Source: Mesostigma viride (Eukaryota > Streptophyta > Mesostigmatophyceae > Mesostigmatales > Mesostigmataceae). From it: a DNA stretch of 64,000 nt. The stretch is from positions 1,054,508 to 1,118,507 of the forward strand of contig RPFO01000188.1 in the NCBI GenBank assembly GCA_009746045.1, read 5' to 3'. The position numbers and the translations under genes are program-made. The notes under the pieces were generated by a model that was given only the letters and a program-made list of their open reading frames with translations, did not search any database and was not told the DNA's origin. This document shows, in pieces, positions 13,001 through 24,640 of the stretch (its first letter is position 1; every line of letters starts with the position of its first letter).

Positions 13001-13499
13001 TCCGGTTCGCCAGCTGACGCGGGCGGAACTGCTGAAGGATCAAAGGGATGCCATTGGCAGGCAGATGCGCATGTATGATTACATCGCAGTTCCGTCAGAC
13101 AGAGAGGACGTGAACCACAATTCCGCCCACCCTTTTTGGGTGATGCAGGTGGTGAGGGAGGCCTCAGTGCTGGAGAAGGAGGAGGTTAGGTGGGTTGAGG
13201 GACAAAACGGACGGCAGAAGGAGATTTTCTTGCCCGGCCACGCCGTTCTGGCGGTTCGGCTGTGGAAGCGAGATATGCATGACCCCCTGCATTTTACTCT
13301 GGATTTGGCTGATTGGCCGGAGTCCCGCCCAGCCGACCTGGTCGATTGCTATCTGTGCATCTCCGCTGCTCTTCCGCTCCAGTGCATGGTCCTTGGCAAC
13401 CAAAGGCAAGCCTACGTTGATATGAGCAAGGAGCTTGACGCGTGGCTAACCGCTCTTGTACGCAACCAGCAAGCCCCGGAGGGGCTGCCACCGGCTTAA
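10087..13499 (+). CDS. Putative DDE/RNase-H-like transposase gene (three visible exons)
   Basis: Visible exons are 10,087-11,612, 11,745-12,518 and 12,756-13,499, all with GT/AG introns and matching phases, giving at least 1,014 residues. The exon at 10,087 follows a clear TTTCTGCAG acceptor and needs one nucleotide from an unseen upstream exon. Domain order: a basic helical N-terminal part; a Cys/His-rich cluster (about 11,056-11,200) that probably binds zinc; an acidic linker; then a core with GDWAENY (about 11,944), CSDNCSSQFKS (about 12,190) and GEQHGKGEVDGQG (about 12,300); and a C-terminal FSCYCPACL zinc-like motif (about 12,870). I recall a poorly characterised family in animals and algae with the motif series DFAENY, SDG..SQ.KN, HGKG..DG.GG and a late SCFC motif; linking it to DDE-type transposition is inference. 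All introns carry the hairpin family. No terminal inverted repeats were found, so the element's limits are unknown. Confidence 0.7.
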
Positions 13500-14095
13500 A
13501 CTTTCGGGGACGCTCCGCAGCGCCACCCCTACGGATCTTTAAGCCTGGGCTTTATTCGCCTACGGTTGGGACAGTGTTTATTCGTGTTTATATATTTTTG
13601 GAGAACATTTTTTTGTTTTTTCATATGTTACATTAGATGACAAGTGGCTGGGAACATTGTTAGCCTCGGTAGTGACAAATTTTAGTATATTTCCGTGTCG
13701 AAATGGCGAGTATTTTATTTAACTTGTACAATAATTATTTCGAATTACAAATTTATAATTTGGTTTGACCTAAAAATCATGTCGTCACTCAAATATAGTA
13801 GTTGCTGTGTAGGACTTTCCGTCTGCAAATTGGTTCGTACTAATTTCGAATGTCACAACAATGTTACTGTACTAAGGCCTGTTTGGTAGATGTCTTAAAA
13901 CACAAATTCGCTCCGGAAGTGCCAAAGTACCTTGCTTGTAACCGGACTAGTTACGAATTGTGATTGGAAGGTTGTCCCCTACAACCACAAGGAATAGAGG
14001 GGACGCTCCGCAGCGCCACCCATACGACAGTCCGGACCGGGCTTTGCTGAAATAATTTTCTCACTCGCAACTTAGCCATCAAACTCACTTTTACG

Positions 14096-14269
14096 ATGGA
14101 GCGCGCCGATGTTTTTGGTTCGCAGCATACATATGTGCATGTCGATAAAAAGGAGCATGCGGCCAACATGTATGTTGAAATCGACTCCCCCCCCACGACT
14201 TCCCACGCTCCCTGCGGGGACCGTTTGGAGGTTGGGGTTCAGGTGTCATTGCGTTCGGAAACGGGATGA
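14096..14269 (+). CDS. Small hypothetical ORF, 57 residues
   Basis: An ATG-initiated frame with no recognisable domain, 600 bp downstream of the transposase-like gene and just after the hairpin copy at 13,996. Its TGA overlaps the ATG of the next ORF. It may be the first half of a single frameshifted or spliced gene. Confidence 0.3.
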   Translation: MERADVFGSQHTYVHVDKKEHAANMYVEIDSPPTTSHAPCGDRLEVGVQVSLRSETG

Positions 14270-14568
14270 TCGACCTGATGCCCCCAGATTCAGATTTGGC
14301 GCCTGCCCCCCGTGTTCCGGGTAAGGCCAGGGTGGTGCAATGCCTCCAGAATGAGGGCACGGAAATTTCGCCCAATGTCTCGGCTGTGCGCCTCCGGGCT
14401 GAGGCCCAGCATGAGTTCTTGAATGCGGCGGAAATAGGTGGGGCCGTATGGGCCCCCAAACAATTTTCCAACGAGCCTCCAAATTTCGTGGGGGACTTGT
14501 ACAAGGGAGCGTACAAGTTTCGTGACATTGAGATCGATGGATGGGGGTCATTTCTCCAGGAAAAGTGA
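14266..14568 (+). CDS. Small hypothetical ORF, 100 residues
   Basis: An ATG-initiated frame whose start overlaps the previous stop (ATGA). The product is acidic with no recognised domain. Composition is coding-like compared with the AT-rich flanks at 13,560-13,960 and 14,570-14,720. It could be a minor gene of the left-hand element or a chance frame. Confidence 0.35.
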   Translation: MIDLMPPDSDLAPAPRVPGKARVVQCLQNEGTEISPNVSAVRLRAEAQHEFLNAAEIGGAVWAPKQFSNEPPNFVGDLYKGAYKFRDIEIDGWGSFLQEK

Positions 14569-15840
14569 ATGCCGGTCCCATTTGGCAAATATAATCGATG
14601 ATTAATTCCATGCAACATTTTGCGTTGGTCAAATGTGTAAATTTGCATTATTCATCGATTCAATAAAATTATGGGGGTGGGTATACCCACCATTTGATGG
14701 TTGAAAGTACTACTAGCTTCGTCGATTAACTCTTCTCAACATGGTCCTCTAGTCGACTAGGATTGTACCAATCCATCAGGGTATCGAGAAACTTGTTATG
14801 CCGAAACACTCCGGTCGAAAATTTCGTGCCACCTGCAGGCAATCAAAAAGCGCACGCGGACCGACGGGAAAGAGTAGTTAGTCACGAAATTAAAAAAACG
14901 ACAAAAAGTGTCACACGCGGCCCGGCGGGAAAGAGTAGTTTGTTACGAAGTTAAAAAAACGACGAAAAGTGTCACACTTTTCGGAACATTCGAAGTGGGC
15001 CCGGCCTGAGGCCTCTGGACACTGAGACACTATAGGACGGACGTCTCCGGTTACCATGGCATCGCCAACTTACACCTACAGTCATCCGCAAAAGTTCTCC
15101 TGTCCGGGGAGTGATGCAAGCCTTTCGGATTTGGTACTAGATAAATCACTCGAGATCTGTGTGTAGGAGTACTACACACGTGTCTTTTCATATGTTTGTG
15201 GTTTTTCATATGTTTAGATAATTCCTCAATGTGCTAGGTAGTCACGGTGAAGTGCCATTGTGCTCAAGTCCCGTATGCCGGGCAGCATGCACGCCTGCAT
15301 CGGCCCTGTTTCCCGCGCTAATTCGTGTGCCGGCCCGGCGCGGCTTGTCTGGGCGCGTCGGATTTTAGTGCGGTATTGGCCCGGACCCCCGCACTCGCCC
15401 CCGCACAAGAGTTTTCTTCATCCTGGCCCGAATAGGAGAGCTCTTCCCCGCGTCCCCGTTCTAGCGATGCACTAGCTGTGACCGACCTAACTGACCACGA
15501 CCACACGCCACCAAACAGACCCATGGCCCCCCCGGCCCACCCCACACGCCCAGGTCCATACATCCTGCACCAAGCCCTCGAGGAGACCAGTACCGTTGGT
15601 CCGTACGTTGCGAGTCCGGCTAGGCCGGGCGCGGGGCGGGGGCCACGTCGACGTGCACCCGGGAAGTATCCACGTCGTATCTGGTAATGTGCTATCCCCC
15701 TATGCCACTCCATCGAGGCTACTTGGCATGAGATCGATTGCTAGGATACATCTTGCTGTGAATTCACGCATAGGTATCCGATGATGCAACCGTCCATGTC
15801 CCAGTGCCCCGATAGTACCACCGATACTAAATATATATAT
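14569..15840. other. Gene-free stretch with a short tandem duplication
   Basis: I see no gene. At 14,853-14,974 a 61-bp segment ending in AAAAGTGTCACA is duplicated head to tail with few differences. The part from 15,240 to 15,700 is GC-rich but matches nothing I know. Confidence 0.6.
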
Positions 15841-16717
<877 letters not shown>

Positions 16718-17394
16718 TAATTATTGTGCTGGTAAAGCTCACACCGGTGGGCAATAACAACAACGACAACTGATGAGTCGCGAGCAAGCAATGTTTGTGC
16801 GAAATCGCCTAGCCTTGAGGAGCCGCTGCCCATGACTACTTTTTAAATACTGCATCTGAGGGTGACGCACTACTATTTTATTATGTTGATCAGTAAGGTA
16901 TGTTGTAGCTGCGATCGCCGGGACTGTCGCGAGATTTCATTCCCTGGCGCCATGGTTTTTGTCGGGCATTCAGAAGGGCTCTGCTGTGTCGGCGTTTAGC
17001 CGTTTACATTTTGTGGAGGTGTTAGCATGGCAGCCATGTGCAAACTTTTTGTAAATGCCGGGAATAGTCAACATTTACTATAATAGAGATTGATATTGTG
17101 TTATAGTCAGTATTTAAGTACCGGTTCTGTCTGACGGGGAAACCGGGGAACCCCGGCTGGCATTTAAAGCTTCCCGGTCGACCAGGGCAGCCCGGACAAG
17201 TCACAATGGCTTATACCGGTCGAACGAGGGGGGGTTCCTGCTTGGCATATAGCATACCAGTCGGCCCGGGGGGGGTTCCTGCTTGGCATATAGCATACCG
17301 GTCGGCCGGGGGGGGCTTATTACCGTTCGGCCGGGGGGGCACCGGTAATTACCGGAGAATTACCGGAACCGGTACCTTAGCAAAAACACTGACT
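16718..17394. other. Gene-free spacer with a G-rich short tandem repeat
   Basis: No gene is seen. At 17,225-17,335 a GGGGGGTTCCTGCTTGGC plus CATATAGCATACC unit occurs twice, with a third decayed partner, next to CCGG-rich inverted pairs such as CCGGTAATTACCGG. Confidence 0.5.
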
Positions 17395-18381
17395 GCCTGG
17401 CGCTCGAGGCTCGGGCGGTTGGTCTAGAAATCAGCCCCAAAACGGAGGCCCTGGCCCTCGGCATTGAGGACCCCCACCGACACTCCCGCCGGCGGCCGGC
17501 GCCTCTTAGACGACACCGAGGTCAACTACAGTACCCTACTTCAGGCCGGCCGCTTCAAGCTGCTCAGCAGTTGGCTTCCCGACTGTGAGGACGACCTGAC
17601 GACACGGATCGGCATGGCGTGGGCACAACTCCATGACCACCGCCGCTGGTGGAGCAACCCCGCCCTACCCCGGATCGTGAAGCGTGACCTCTTCAAGGTC
17701 GTCATTCTGACAATCCTGACCTACGGCGCCGAGACCTGGACACTGACGCAGGAGCTGGAGCAACGACTCGACGCCGGACGGCAACGTCACCAAGATGCTG
17801 CGCAAGGCCCTTAACATCCCCTTTGGTTTGCACATTAGTAATGAGGATTTGTACGCTGATTTGCCCTATGTTTCCCACGTTTTTAGGCACAGGCGCCTAG
17901 GCCTAGCCGGGCACCTGGCCCGCACAGATCATGCAGGTTACAGACACATCAGATAGACTAGCTGGCACCAAGCCCGCCCAGCCTGTGCGATATGTCCTCA
18001 CCTGGCGTGCCCCAGGCCGCGCGCGGCAGGGCTGCCACCTGTGGACGTTTCGTGATAGACTCGGCATGGATGATGTGCTACACTAGACGTGACGGGCTCA
18101 CACCCGGGCAGCCTCCTGGTTTGTCTGTAATATGGAGGCAGATGGTGCGCAAGGATAGATGGCAAGTCGTGATGAAGGAGACCACCCCCAAGTCTGTGGG
18201 GGCTCCGCGTGTGACCGCGTATGGCGCGCATTCATAGTGATTCGGGCCGTGGTGCCCACAACCCTGTAACTAGGACCTAAATAGCTTACACCATCCATTC
18301 CATCCCATGTTCCCCTCCCACTGAGGACTTATGCTCACGTGACGCAGTCACGTACGTATTAATTAATTAATTAATTAATTT
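17395..18381 (+). mobile_element. 5'-truncated LINE copy, C-terminal reverse transcriptase region (copy 1)
   Basis: Translation around 17,464-17,814 gives the post-catalytic part of a non-LTR retrotransposon reverse transcriptase, with LTYGAETWTLT. It continues in another frame as NEDLYADLPYVSH and RRLGLAGHLARTD, typical of the C-terminal tail of such proteins. Stops are frequent after about 17,950, so the copy is dead. A 3' untranslated part (18,240-18,357) ends in TTAATTAA repeats (18,358-18,381). A related 3' fragment lies near 58,345-58,425. Confidence 0.85.
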
Positions 18382-20361
18382 GGTGAGCTATGCTCATTTT
18401 ATCTATGACTAACCTGCTGAGCGGAGAATGCAATCAGTCTGTACCTGGGCCCGGCCACGGCGGAGGTCGTGGGGACAGCTGCGCCGCCCCCGCCCCTGCT
18501 CCCAGCCGCCGCGCGCCCGGCCGCCCTGGCCGGCCCCCGGCTGGGCCCCCGGCCCCGCCTAGGTCAGCGGCGGACTACCTAGTCCCCCCGCTGGTCGGCC
18601 CACTTGGCGACCCGTCCGACATGCCTCCTTTTGACCTCTCGCGAGGTCACGGAGGCGGTCCAGCGCCTCAGTGCGTTAAATGACGCAGCCACCGGCTCTG
18701 ACGAGATTCCTGCCGCAGTTGTAAAACTTGCAGCCGAATTCGAGGACACAGGTGTTATGCTGCTCTTCCGGGACATCTGCAACCGCCTTCTGCTGTCGTC
18801 GCAACCACCTCCAGCGGCCTGGCAACACAGTTTTCGCACGATGCTAAACAAGAACAAGGGGTCGCCTGCCGACCCCGGCAACTACAGAGGGGTGTGCATT
18901 CAAAGTGCCCCCCTCAAGCTTCTTATGCAGCTCATCCTGAACCGCCTGCGCACGGCCCTGGACGGTTGACACCTCAGCGAGACTCAGCACGGCTTCCGTT
19001 CAGGTCGCAACACAGTACAGGCGCTCTTCGCTACTCACCGACTGGTGGAGGAACTGCAACGCCTTCAGCCTGGTGAGTCCCCTTTGCACCTTGTGCTGGT
19101 GGACTTCATCAAAGCCTTCGATTCGGTTTTCTGGCCTGCGCTTTGGGACATCCTCGAGTTGTTCCGGATCCCCCGCCCCCTTATTGCTGTCCTCCGCAAC
19201 CTGTATGAAGGGTCCACCACTTCGGTGCGCACTTCTTACTTACGGGACCACGCCCCCATGCCCTTTACAGAAAAGGGTGTGTGGCAGGGCTGCGTGCTGT
19301 CGCCCTACCTGTTCATTATTGTGGTCGAATACGTAATGATTCAGGCGCGCAAGCGATTTGCCCGCATCGTGGGTAGGGAACCAGGAGTGCAGGTTGCTAA
19401 CAAATTCTGGCATGGCGGTGCGGACACGGCTCAGATTCGGCTGGCAGACATCATCTACGCAGACGACACCACCCTCTTCGAGGACACTGGGCACGTGCAG
19501 ACATGGCTTGACTCAGTGCCTGGCTATCGAGGGCCGTGCAGTGGGGCTTGAGGTCAGAAAGAAGACAGAGGCCCTGGCGGTTGGGCTCACCCACTCACCG
19601 CCACCCCTCTATCTCCTCGACGGCTCTAGCTAGAGTCCTGTATCGGGACCGCGTCAAGCTGCTGGGCAGCCTGCTCCCCAGCTGCGAGGTTGATGTGGAC
19701 CATCGCATCTCCCTCGCCTGGCACGCTTTACGCCAGTGCCGGGCCCTGTGGCGCAAGCCCCTGGGCGCAAGATAGAGAAACAGGACCTGTTCAAGGTCCT
19801 CGTCCTTCCTGTTCTCACGTATGGGGCCGAGACGTGGACCCTCACCGCCGACCTGGCCCGCAAGCTGGACGGCGCGGTCACCAGCATGCTGCGTTCCATT
19901 TTCAGAGTAGGATATGCTGCTCATGTCCGCAATGAGGACCTGTACCAGGGCATGCCATATATCACCAGCCATATATCATCAGCAGCGACGCCTGCAGCTA
20001 GTAGGGCACTTAGCTCGCACCAACCAGGTAGACACCTCACGTGGCCCCCCCGCAGGACTGCAACCAGCTCAGCCTGGCTGGCACCTCCTGACGTGGGCCG
20101 GGCCCAGTGATGTTAGACGCCGCAAGGCCCGCACCTTCAAAGACCAGCTAGTAGAGGACATGGGGGGCCTAGGCCTCTCCGTGATTTGGACGAAGATGAT
20201 GGACAAGGCCAAGTGGGCCCAGGTCGTAGAGGACAACGAGCCCCCCCCTGTGGGGAAGCGCCCGCGTGTGCAAACCCGCGGGACGGGCACGCCAGACAGC
20301 TCCCCTAGGGCAGCGTGAGGCTGTCTAGATAGATGTTGTAGTTAATTAATTAATTAATTAG
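18382..20361 (+). mobile_element. 5'-truncated LINE copy with reverse transcriptase domain (copy 2)
   Basis: The reverse transcriptase motifs appear in order: a finger-region NYRGVCIQS (about 18,880), QHGFRSGRNTVQALF (about 18,987), VDFIKAFDSV (about 19,102), GVWQGCVLSPYLF (about 19,276) and the catalytic YADD in IIYADDTTLFED (about 19,453). They are followed by LTYGAETWTLT (about 19,816) and a GHLART tail. The frame is broken by a stop after RTALDG (18,967-18,969) and by frame changes near 19,540 and 19,770, so it cannot make a full protein. No endonuclease or ORF1 is present. TTAATTAA runs lie at both ends (18,358 and 20,342). It is clearly the same family as copy 1. Confidence 0.92.
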
Positions 20362-22527
20362 GAACATAACTCCGTTGGGAGTATATGTAGCACATAGCCC
20401 AGAGAAGGGGCATATGGCCTATCATACATTCTAAGCTACTTCCTGCAAGGGTGAGAATGTAAAGGACCCTTGCTCTAGGTGCACCAGGGCACTTGCATCC
20501 CCATGATCTTCAAGCTATGCCCAGCGAAGGGGGAGCCTGTCATGGGGGGGAAGATCAGCATAGCTATACAAAAAGCTAGGGCATGGCGTCTCAGCAGGGA
20601 GTTACTCCCTGCATGGGCACAACATAACTAAATAAAGCTAGGCATCATCTGGAGGGTGGCTCATCATAGGCACACATGTACATGATTAAATAAAGCGCGT
20701 GGCTTAGCTAGGGTAGTGCCTCTAGGAGGCGTACATGTACATGGCCACGGTCTATCTATTCTACACTACTACTGCTGTATTCCCCTAAGCTGGGGCGTCT
20801 GGAGTCGCTGGGGCCGCGGGGGTGGGGGTCGCCTGCCAGGGCTTGTGGCCGACGTAGATGGCCGCCCCCTTCCAGTACACCGGCTGCCCCGCCTTGGTCT
20901 GCCGGAGCTGGAGGTAGGTCGGCCATAGCTCCCGTCGCCGTTGTTGCTGCGCCAGGGTCAAGTCGTCATCAAGGGTGAAGCGAGTCTTCTCGAGCCGCTT
21001 GCGGCGTCTGAGAAAAGAAATCTTGTCCGCCGGGGTCTTAAAGGTGAGAAGGAGCGGGGGCGGCCCTGCCTTACCCCGCGCGCGGGGAAGGCGGTGGGCG
21101 GCCAGCTCGATCTCACCGTTAAGGCCCGATGCGACCAAGGATTTCTCTCTCAAACGCACGCATAAGCTTCTCGGAATTCTCACCTTCCTCCATGGTGAAG
21201 TTCTTGACAATCGGACGTTGAGGCTGCGCTTGGCGAGCTCGGCCTCCTCGCGGAGGTCAAGCGTCTGCCATTGGAGCTGGGCTGCGACGGCGGAGGTGGT
21301 GGAGGTGGTATGTTGCTTAAGCATGTCCGCCCAGGTGGTGATGGGAGGAGCATCGCCGGCCAGGCCAGCCGGGGCTGGCTTGGCGGCAATGTCCTTCACC
21401 GCCTGGGCGGTGAGGCCTGCGGTGTTCTGCAGGTCCTCGATAGCGATGGCGTTGTCCTTAAGACGCTGGTCGATGTCACGGAGCTGGGCGGTGATGGCGT
21501 CGGAGGTGGAGGTGGTGGCGGTGGAGGAGGCGAGGAGGGTGGAGGTGGCGGTGGAGATGGTGGAGGTGGCGGTGGAGAGGAGGGGAAGCTCGGCAGCCAG
21601 CGTGCTGCCCATGACCGCCACATCTGCGGCGATGGGGGCCACGTGCTCCTCGAGGGCCTCCTGGAGGAGTGAGCGGATGGAGGCTTCGGTTAAGGTGGTG
21701 GTGAGGGGCTTTGGGGGCCAAAGCTCGGAGATGGAGCTCGCGTCCAAGGAGGGAAAAGAGAGCGAATTCTTGGAGGTGGGGGCGGCGGAGGCTGGGAAAG
21801 TGGTCAAAAGAGGTGACGCGATTCAGGCGAGGATCAAAGAGGCGACCTCGGGTGAAGAGCTGCTTGCACAATTCAACAAGCGAGGCGTGTGATCCAAAAA
21901 ACACGCAGCCCAGGATGCGTTCCTCGGTAAACTTGTCCAAGAAGCCGGGCTGGCGGGCTTCGGCTACGAATTCGATCTCGACCCAGCTCGGCTCGGCAGG
22001 GCGACTGCGCTTGGGTTCTGGCGACGCTGCTGGCGATGCGGGCTCAGCAGGGGGCTGGGCGACCACTAGAGCTTGGCTAGTGGCGCCGCTGCCTTCTGGG
22101 CCGGTTGGCGAAGCTGCAGCCGGGGCTGCAGACGTATTTTCATTGCTAAGCGCAGCCGCCAGGCTGCGTTGCGTCGAGAGGCGTTTGCTCATCGTATTAA
22201 TTAATTAATTAATTAAACTCGTGCTCCCGTTGGGGAGTCACGGAGCACCGAAGTGCTTTTAATCCCTGTGTGTGCACTACAGGAGAAAGGGCAGAGACCC
22301 CCAGTCTCCTTCATGCCAAAGGCATGCCACAGCTGCAATCGGGCGCGGCTAGCGAAAAGGACAGGCTAACGATCCGGCAAACTGTGGGTGCAATAAGACC
22401 CATGTGAGCTCATCGTATAGTGCGTTATAGCTTCGGAAAATTATATCAGCATGTGCGTCGAAGAAAGACGAAGCGATTGTGATATTCACAGCTGAATTCG
22501 GGGCTCAAACGTGAAAGTTATGAGCTC
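20362..22527 (-). mobile_element. ORF1-only retroelement (copy A), interrupted by a SINE-like insertion
   Basis: Read on the minus strand: a 5' leader (22,408-22,527), then an ORF1 starting at 22,192. It runs about 140 codons in one frame and continues from about 21,800 to 20,785 in another. The product has a Ser/Ala-rich N-terminus, a long heptad-like helix, and a basic C-terminal part (FLRRRKRLEKTRFTLDDDLT and following) resembling nucleic-acid-binding ORF1 proteins of LINEs. No reverse transcriptase follows. Instead there is a 420-bp 3' untranslated region ending in a CTCCCAACGGAG stem-loop and TAAT repeats. Copies B (40,045) and C (60,534) share that 3' end. A 210-bp insertion splits the leader from the start codon. 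Confidence 0.8.
22198..22407 (-). mobile_element. SINE-like insertion with an 11-bp target-site duplication
   Basis: The 210-bp insert is flanked by exact GCTCATCGTAT repeats (22,187-22,197 and 22,408-22,418). On the minus strand it ends with stem-loop CTCCCCAACGGGAG (22,224-22,237) and TTAATTAA repeats. The partial copy at 22,880-23,190 lacks the insert, which confirms it as an insertion. A second copy is at 26,952. Confidence 0.9.
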
Positions 22528-22579
22528 CGGCAGCCATGGCTACCTCGTGGCTCGTGGCTCGGTCTGTCATATTATAAGT

Positions 22580-22873
22580 GTGCATTAATTAGCTTGACGT
22601 ATCAAGTACGTTGCGGTGCCAGATGTTGTAGTTAGAATGCTGTTAGATAGATGCCGTAGGTTCTGATCAGACACTCCGCAAAGGTGAAAACCTTTGCGTT
22701 CAGTGCCGGGCCGCGGAAAACGCGGAAAAACGCCGTAGGTAGCTGCTGTAGATAGATTAGACCGGTAGGACTGTTTGCACCCATCCATCCATCGGGGTTA
22801 ATGTTCCGTGACTCCCCCGACGGGGGCACGAGTCTAATTAATTAATTAATTAATTAATTAATTAATTAATTAA
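22580..22873 (+). mobile_element. Diverged SINE-like element with long TTAA tail
   Basis: Ends in stem-loop CTCCCCCGACGGGGG (22,812-22,826) followed by GCACGAGTC and about ten TTAA units (22,837-22,873). The 5' limit is approximate; GCTTGA occurs at both ends and could be a target duplication. Confidence 0.6.
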
Positions 22874-22879
22874 TGCTTG

Positions 22880-23190
22880 AGTAGTGTCACCGCTGCCTGG
22901 GAGGCCAGGCGGAACTGCAGCCGAAGCTGCAGGCGAAGTTTCTTGGCTCATCGCAGTCGCCAGGCTGCGTTGCGTAGTCGAGCGTTTGCTCGCCATAATA
23001 TTGCTTTTGAGTTTCGGAAAAATATAGCAGCGTCCGGATTCTCCCGATTTCTGGCCTGCGCTGGTTGTCTCTTTGATAGCAGCGTGTGCGTCTTAGAAAG
23101 ACGAAGCGATAGTGATATTCACGGCTGAATTCGGTGCCCACACGTGAAAGTTATGAGCGCCGCCGTCAGCCATGGCAACCTCGTGGCGCG
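22880..23190 (-). mobile_element. Partial copy of the ORF1-only element (5' end and leader)
   Basis: Matches the first 35 or so codons and the leader of copy A (22,080-22,192 plus 22,419-22,527) without the SINE insertion. It contains an extra segment at 23,035-23,080; part of that segment (TTCTGGCCTGCGCTGG) recurs at 23,710. Confidence 0.75.
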
Positions 23191-24640
23191 GACAAACAAC
23201 TCACTATCCGCTAACATGGGTTGGTCATCATGGGGTTGCATAATTTACGACGGACGTCCTGGTGCTAGTACGTCGCTAGATCCCGTGGATGACCGGGCCG
23301 ATGGGGACCTCCTCCAACATCGCCTGGCTGGCTAGCTAGCATCTTGTTGATCGAAGATGCGAACTAACCAGAAGGAAGTCATCTAGATCGCGTGTTGGTG
23401 GCGAAGCTCAGCAGCTGTCATATCAACCCGGTTTTTCAGCATGCTGGCGCCGAAGTGGCCGGTGTAGGTTTGAGTGCATAGGGTCGCTGGCTGCCCTTGG
23501 TCCGCATGGTAGGAAGCGCATATCTAGAGGATCTGCTTGAGTACCAGTCATGGTACCAAGGGGACCCCCCCCCCCAGGAATAGAGCAACTATTGTAGTCC
23601 TTGCTTGACATTCGAACGCCATACATCCAGGAATAAGTTTGCAGTCTATAACATCTCTGGGCTAAACTTCATGAGGCGACAACATGCGCGAGCGCAGGAT
23701 GCACCATACTTCTGGCCTGCGCTGGTTGTCTCCTTGATACCTACACATTTAGCAACCAATTCAGTGAGACGACTATTCCTGGACGATTATACGGAACCGC
23801 ATGGGCCGGGCGATTGGATAGAAAAAAAAACTGAACTCACCACGAGCCGTAACTGCCTTTTACAGGAATACTACACTTAACAATCAATAGATTAGCATGT
23901 AGGTGCCTGAAGAAAAGGTTGGTGGCAGCGATGGTTCTTCCTTCAGCTGGCCAGCCCTGCTGGGGTGCTGCCAACAGCAAAGAAGTGAAGGCCGTTACAA
24001 AATTCAACATGGTGCCCAAAGGCGATACATAGCTGAAAGTCCTGAACTGACAAACTAACAAACTCCCCAGGACATGCTGGCTTCACGCTTGGCTTCTGAG
24101 TCGCAGCAACAACGCTGCGGCGAGATCAGATCAAAGGCGTGAAGGAGCTACTGGGGGATACAATGCAACCAATGCCATCAGGCAGGGAGATGGGTGCTCA
24201 TTGTGACCTATACATGAGCCAAGAAAGAACTTGGCGCAGGGAACCGAAGGCATTGTGCACGGTTGGGACCCCTGGGCAAGCCCAGAGGAGCCGGACACGG
24301 GGCACGCACCTTCGCAAAGATGCAGTGCGATGAAGCCAAGTCCCAACCGGCACCAGTGGAGGGGTGAGCGCACCTGGTGGTGGCCACACCGCCTCCCCCT
24401 CAAAAGCCTACCAAAATGTTGGGAGCGGCAAAAAACAAGTCCTCGACAACACCTGCGGCGGCAGAACCACCCCGGCATCGGTGGCTACAGCCGAGCACAA
24501 GACTGCCCTTTCCCACCCCGTGCCGCCGGGGCGCACATGAGGTCCTCACAAAAATCGCGACTGACTTCCACTGGAGGAACAAAAGCAGGCGCCAAGGCGA
24601 GGGCGTGGTGTAACAAGGGGCCTGTCACCAGGGAGGGCGC
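23191..24640. other. Gene-free spacer 3' of the phosphorylase gene
   Basis: Several open frames are present on both strands but none has a recognisable domain or convincing splice sites. This is probably the 3' flank of the phosphorylase gene plus decayed repeat material. Confidence 0.5.

Larger units (their letters stand above)
264..14025. repeat. Dispersed palindromic hairpin family, about 25 copies, confined to the left 14 kb
   Basis: The motif is about 22 bp, with arms of the form GGGTCRCT...AGYGACCC around a TCGCAG or CTGCAG centre. Copies begin near 264, 496, 1,146, 1,405, 2,941, 3,157, 3,388, 5,044, 5,146, 5,204, 5,263, 5,321, 5,378, 5,437, 5,494, 5,549, 5,606, 9,133, 9,853, 9,927, 10,020, 11,650, 12,552, 12,669, 13,503 and 13,996. 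Every copy falls in an intron, an intergenic stretch or a tandem array, and none in an exon. Some arm changes are compensated, for example a fully self-complementary CGCGCTGCAGCGCG centre at 9,853. The copy at 10,020 is paired throughout if G-U wobbles are allowed, which points to RNA structure. Confidence 0.85.

Noticed and set aside
16770-16815. Hammerhead-ribozyme-like core (CTGATGAG ... CGAAA) just after the CAA tract
   Set aside because: The spacing recalls a hammerhead, but the G-C closed stem II does not form cleanly and no stem I or III partners are found on either side.
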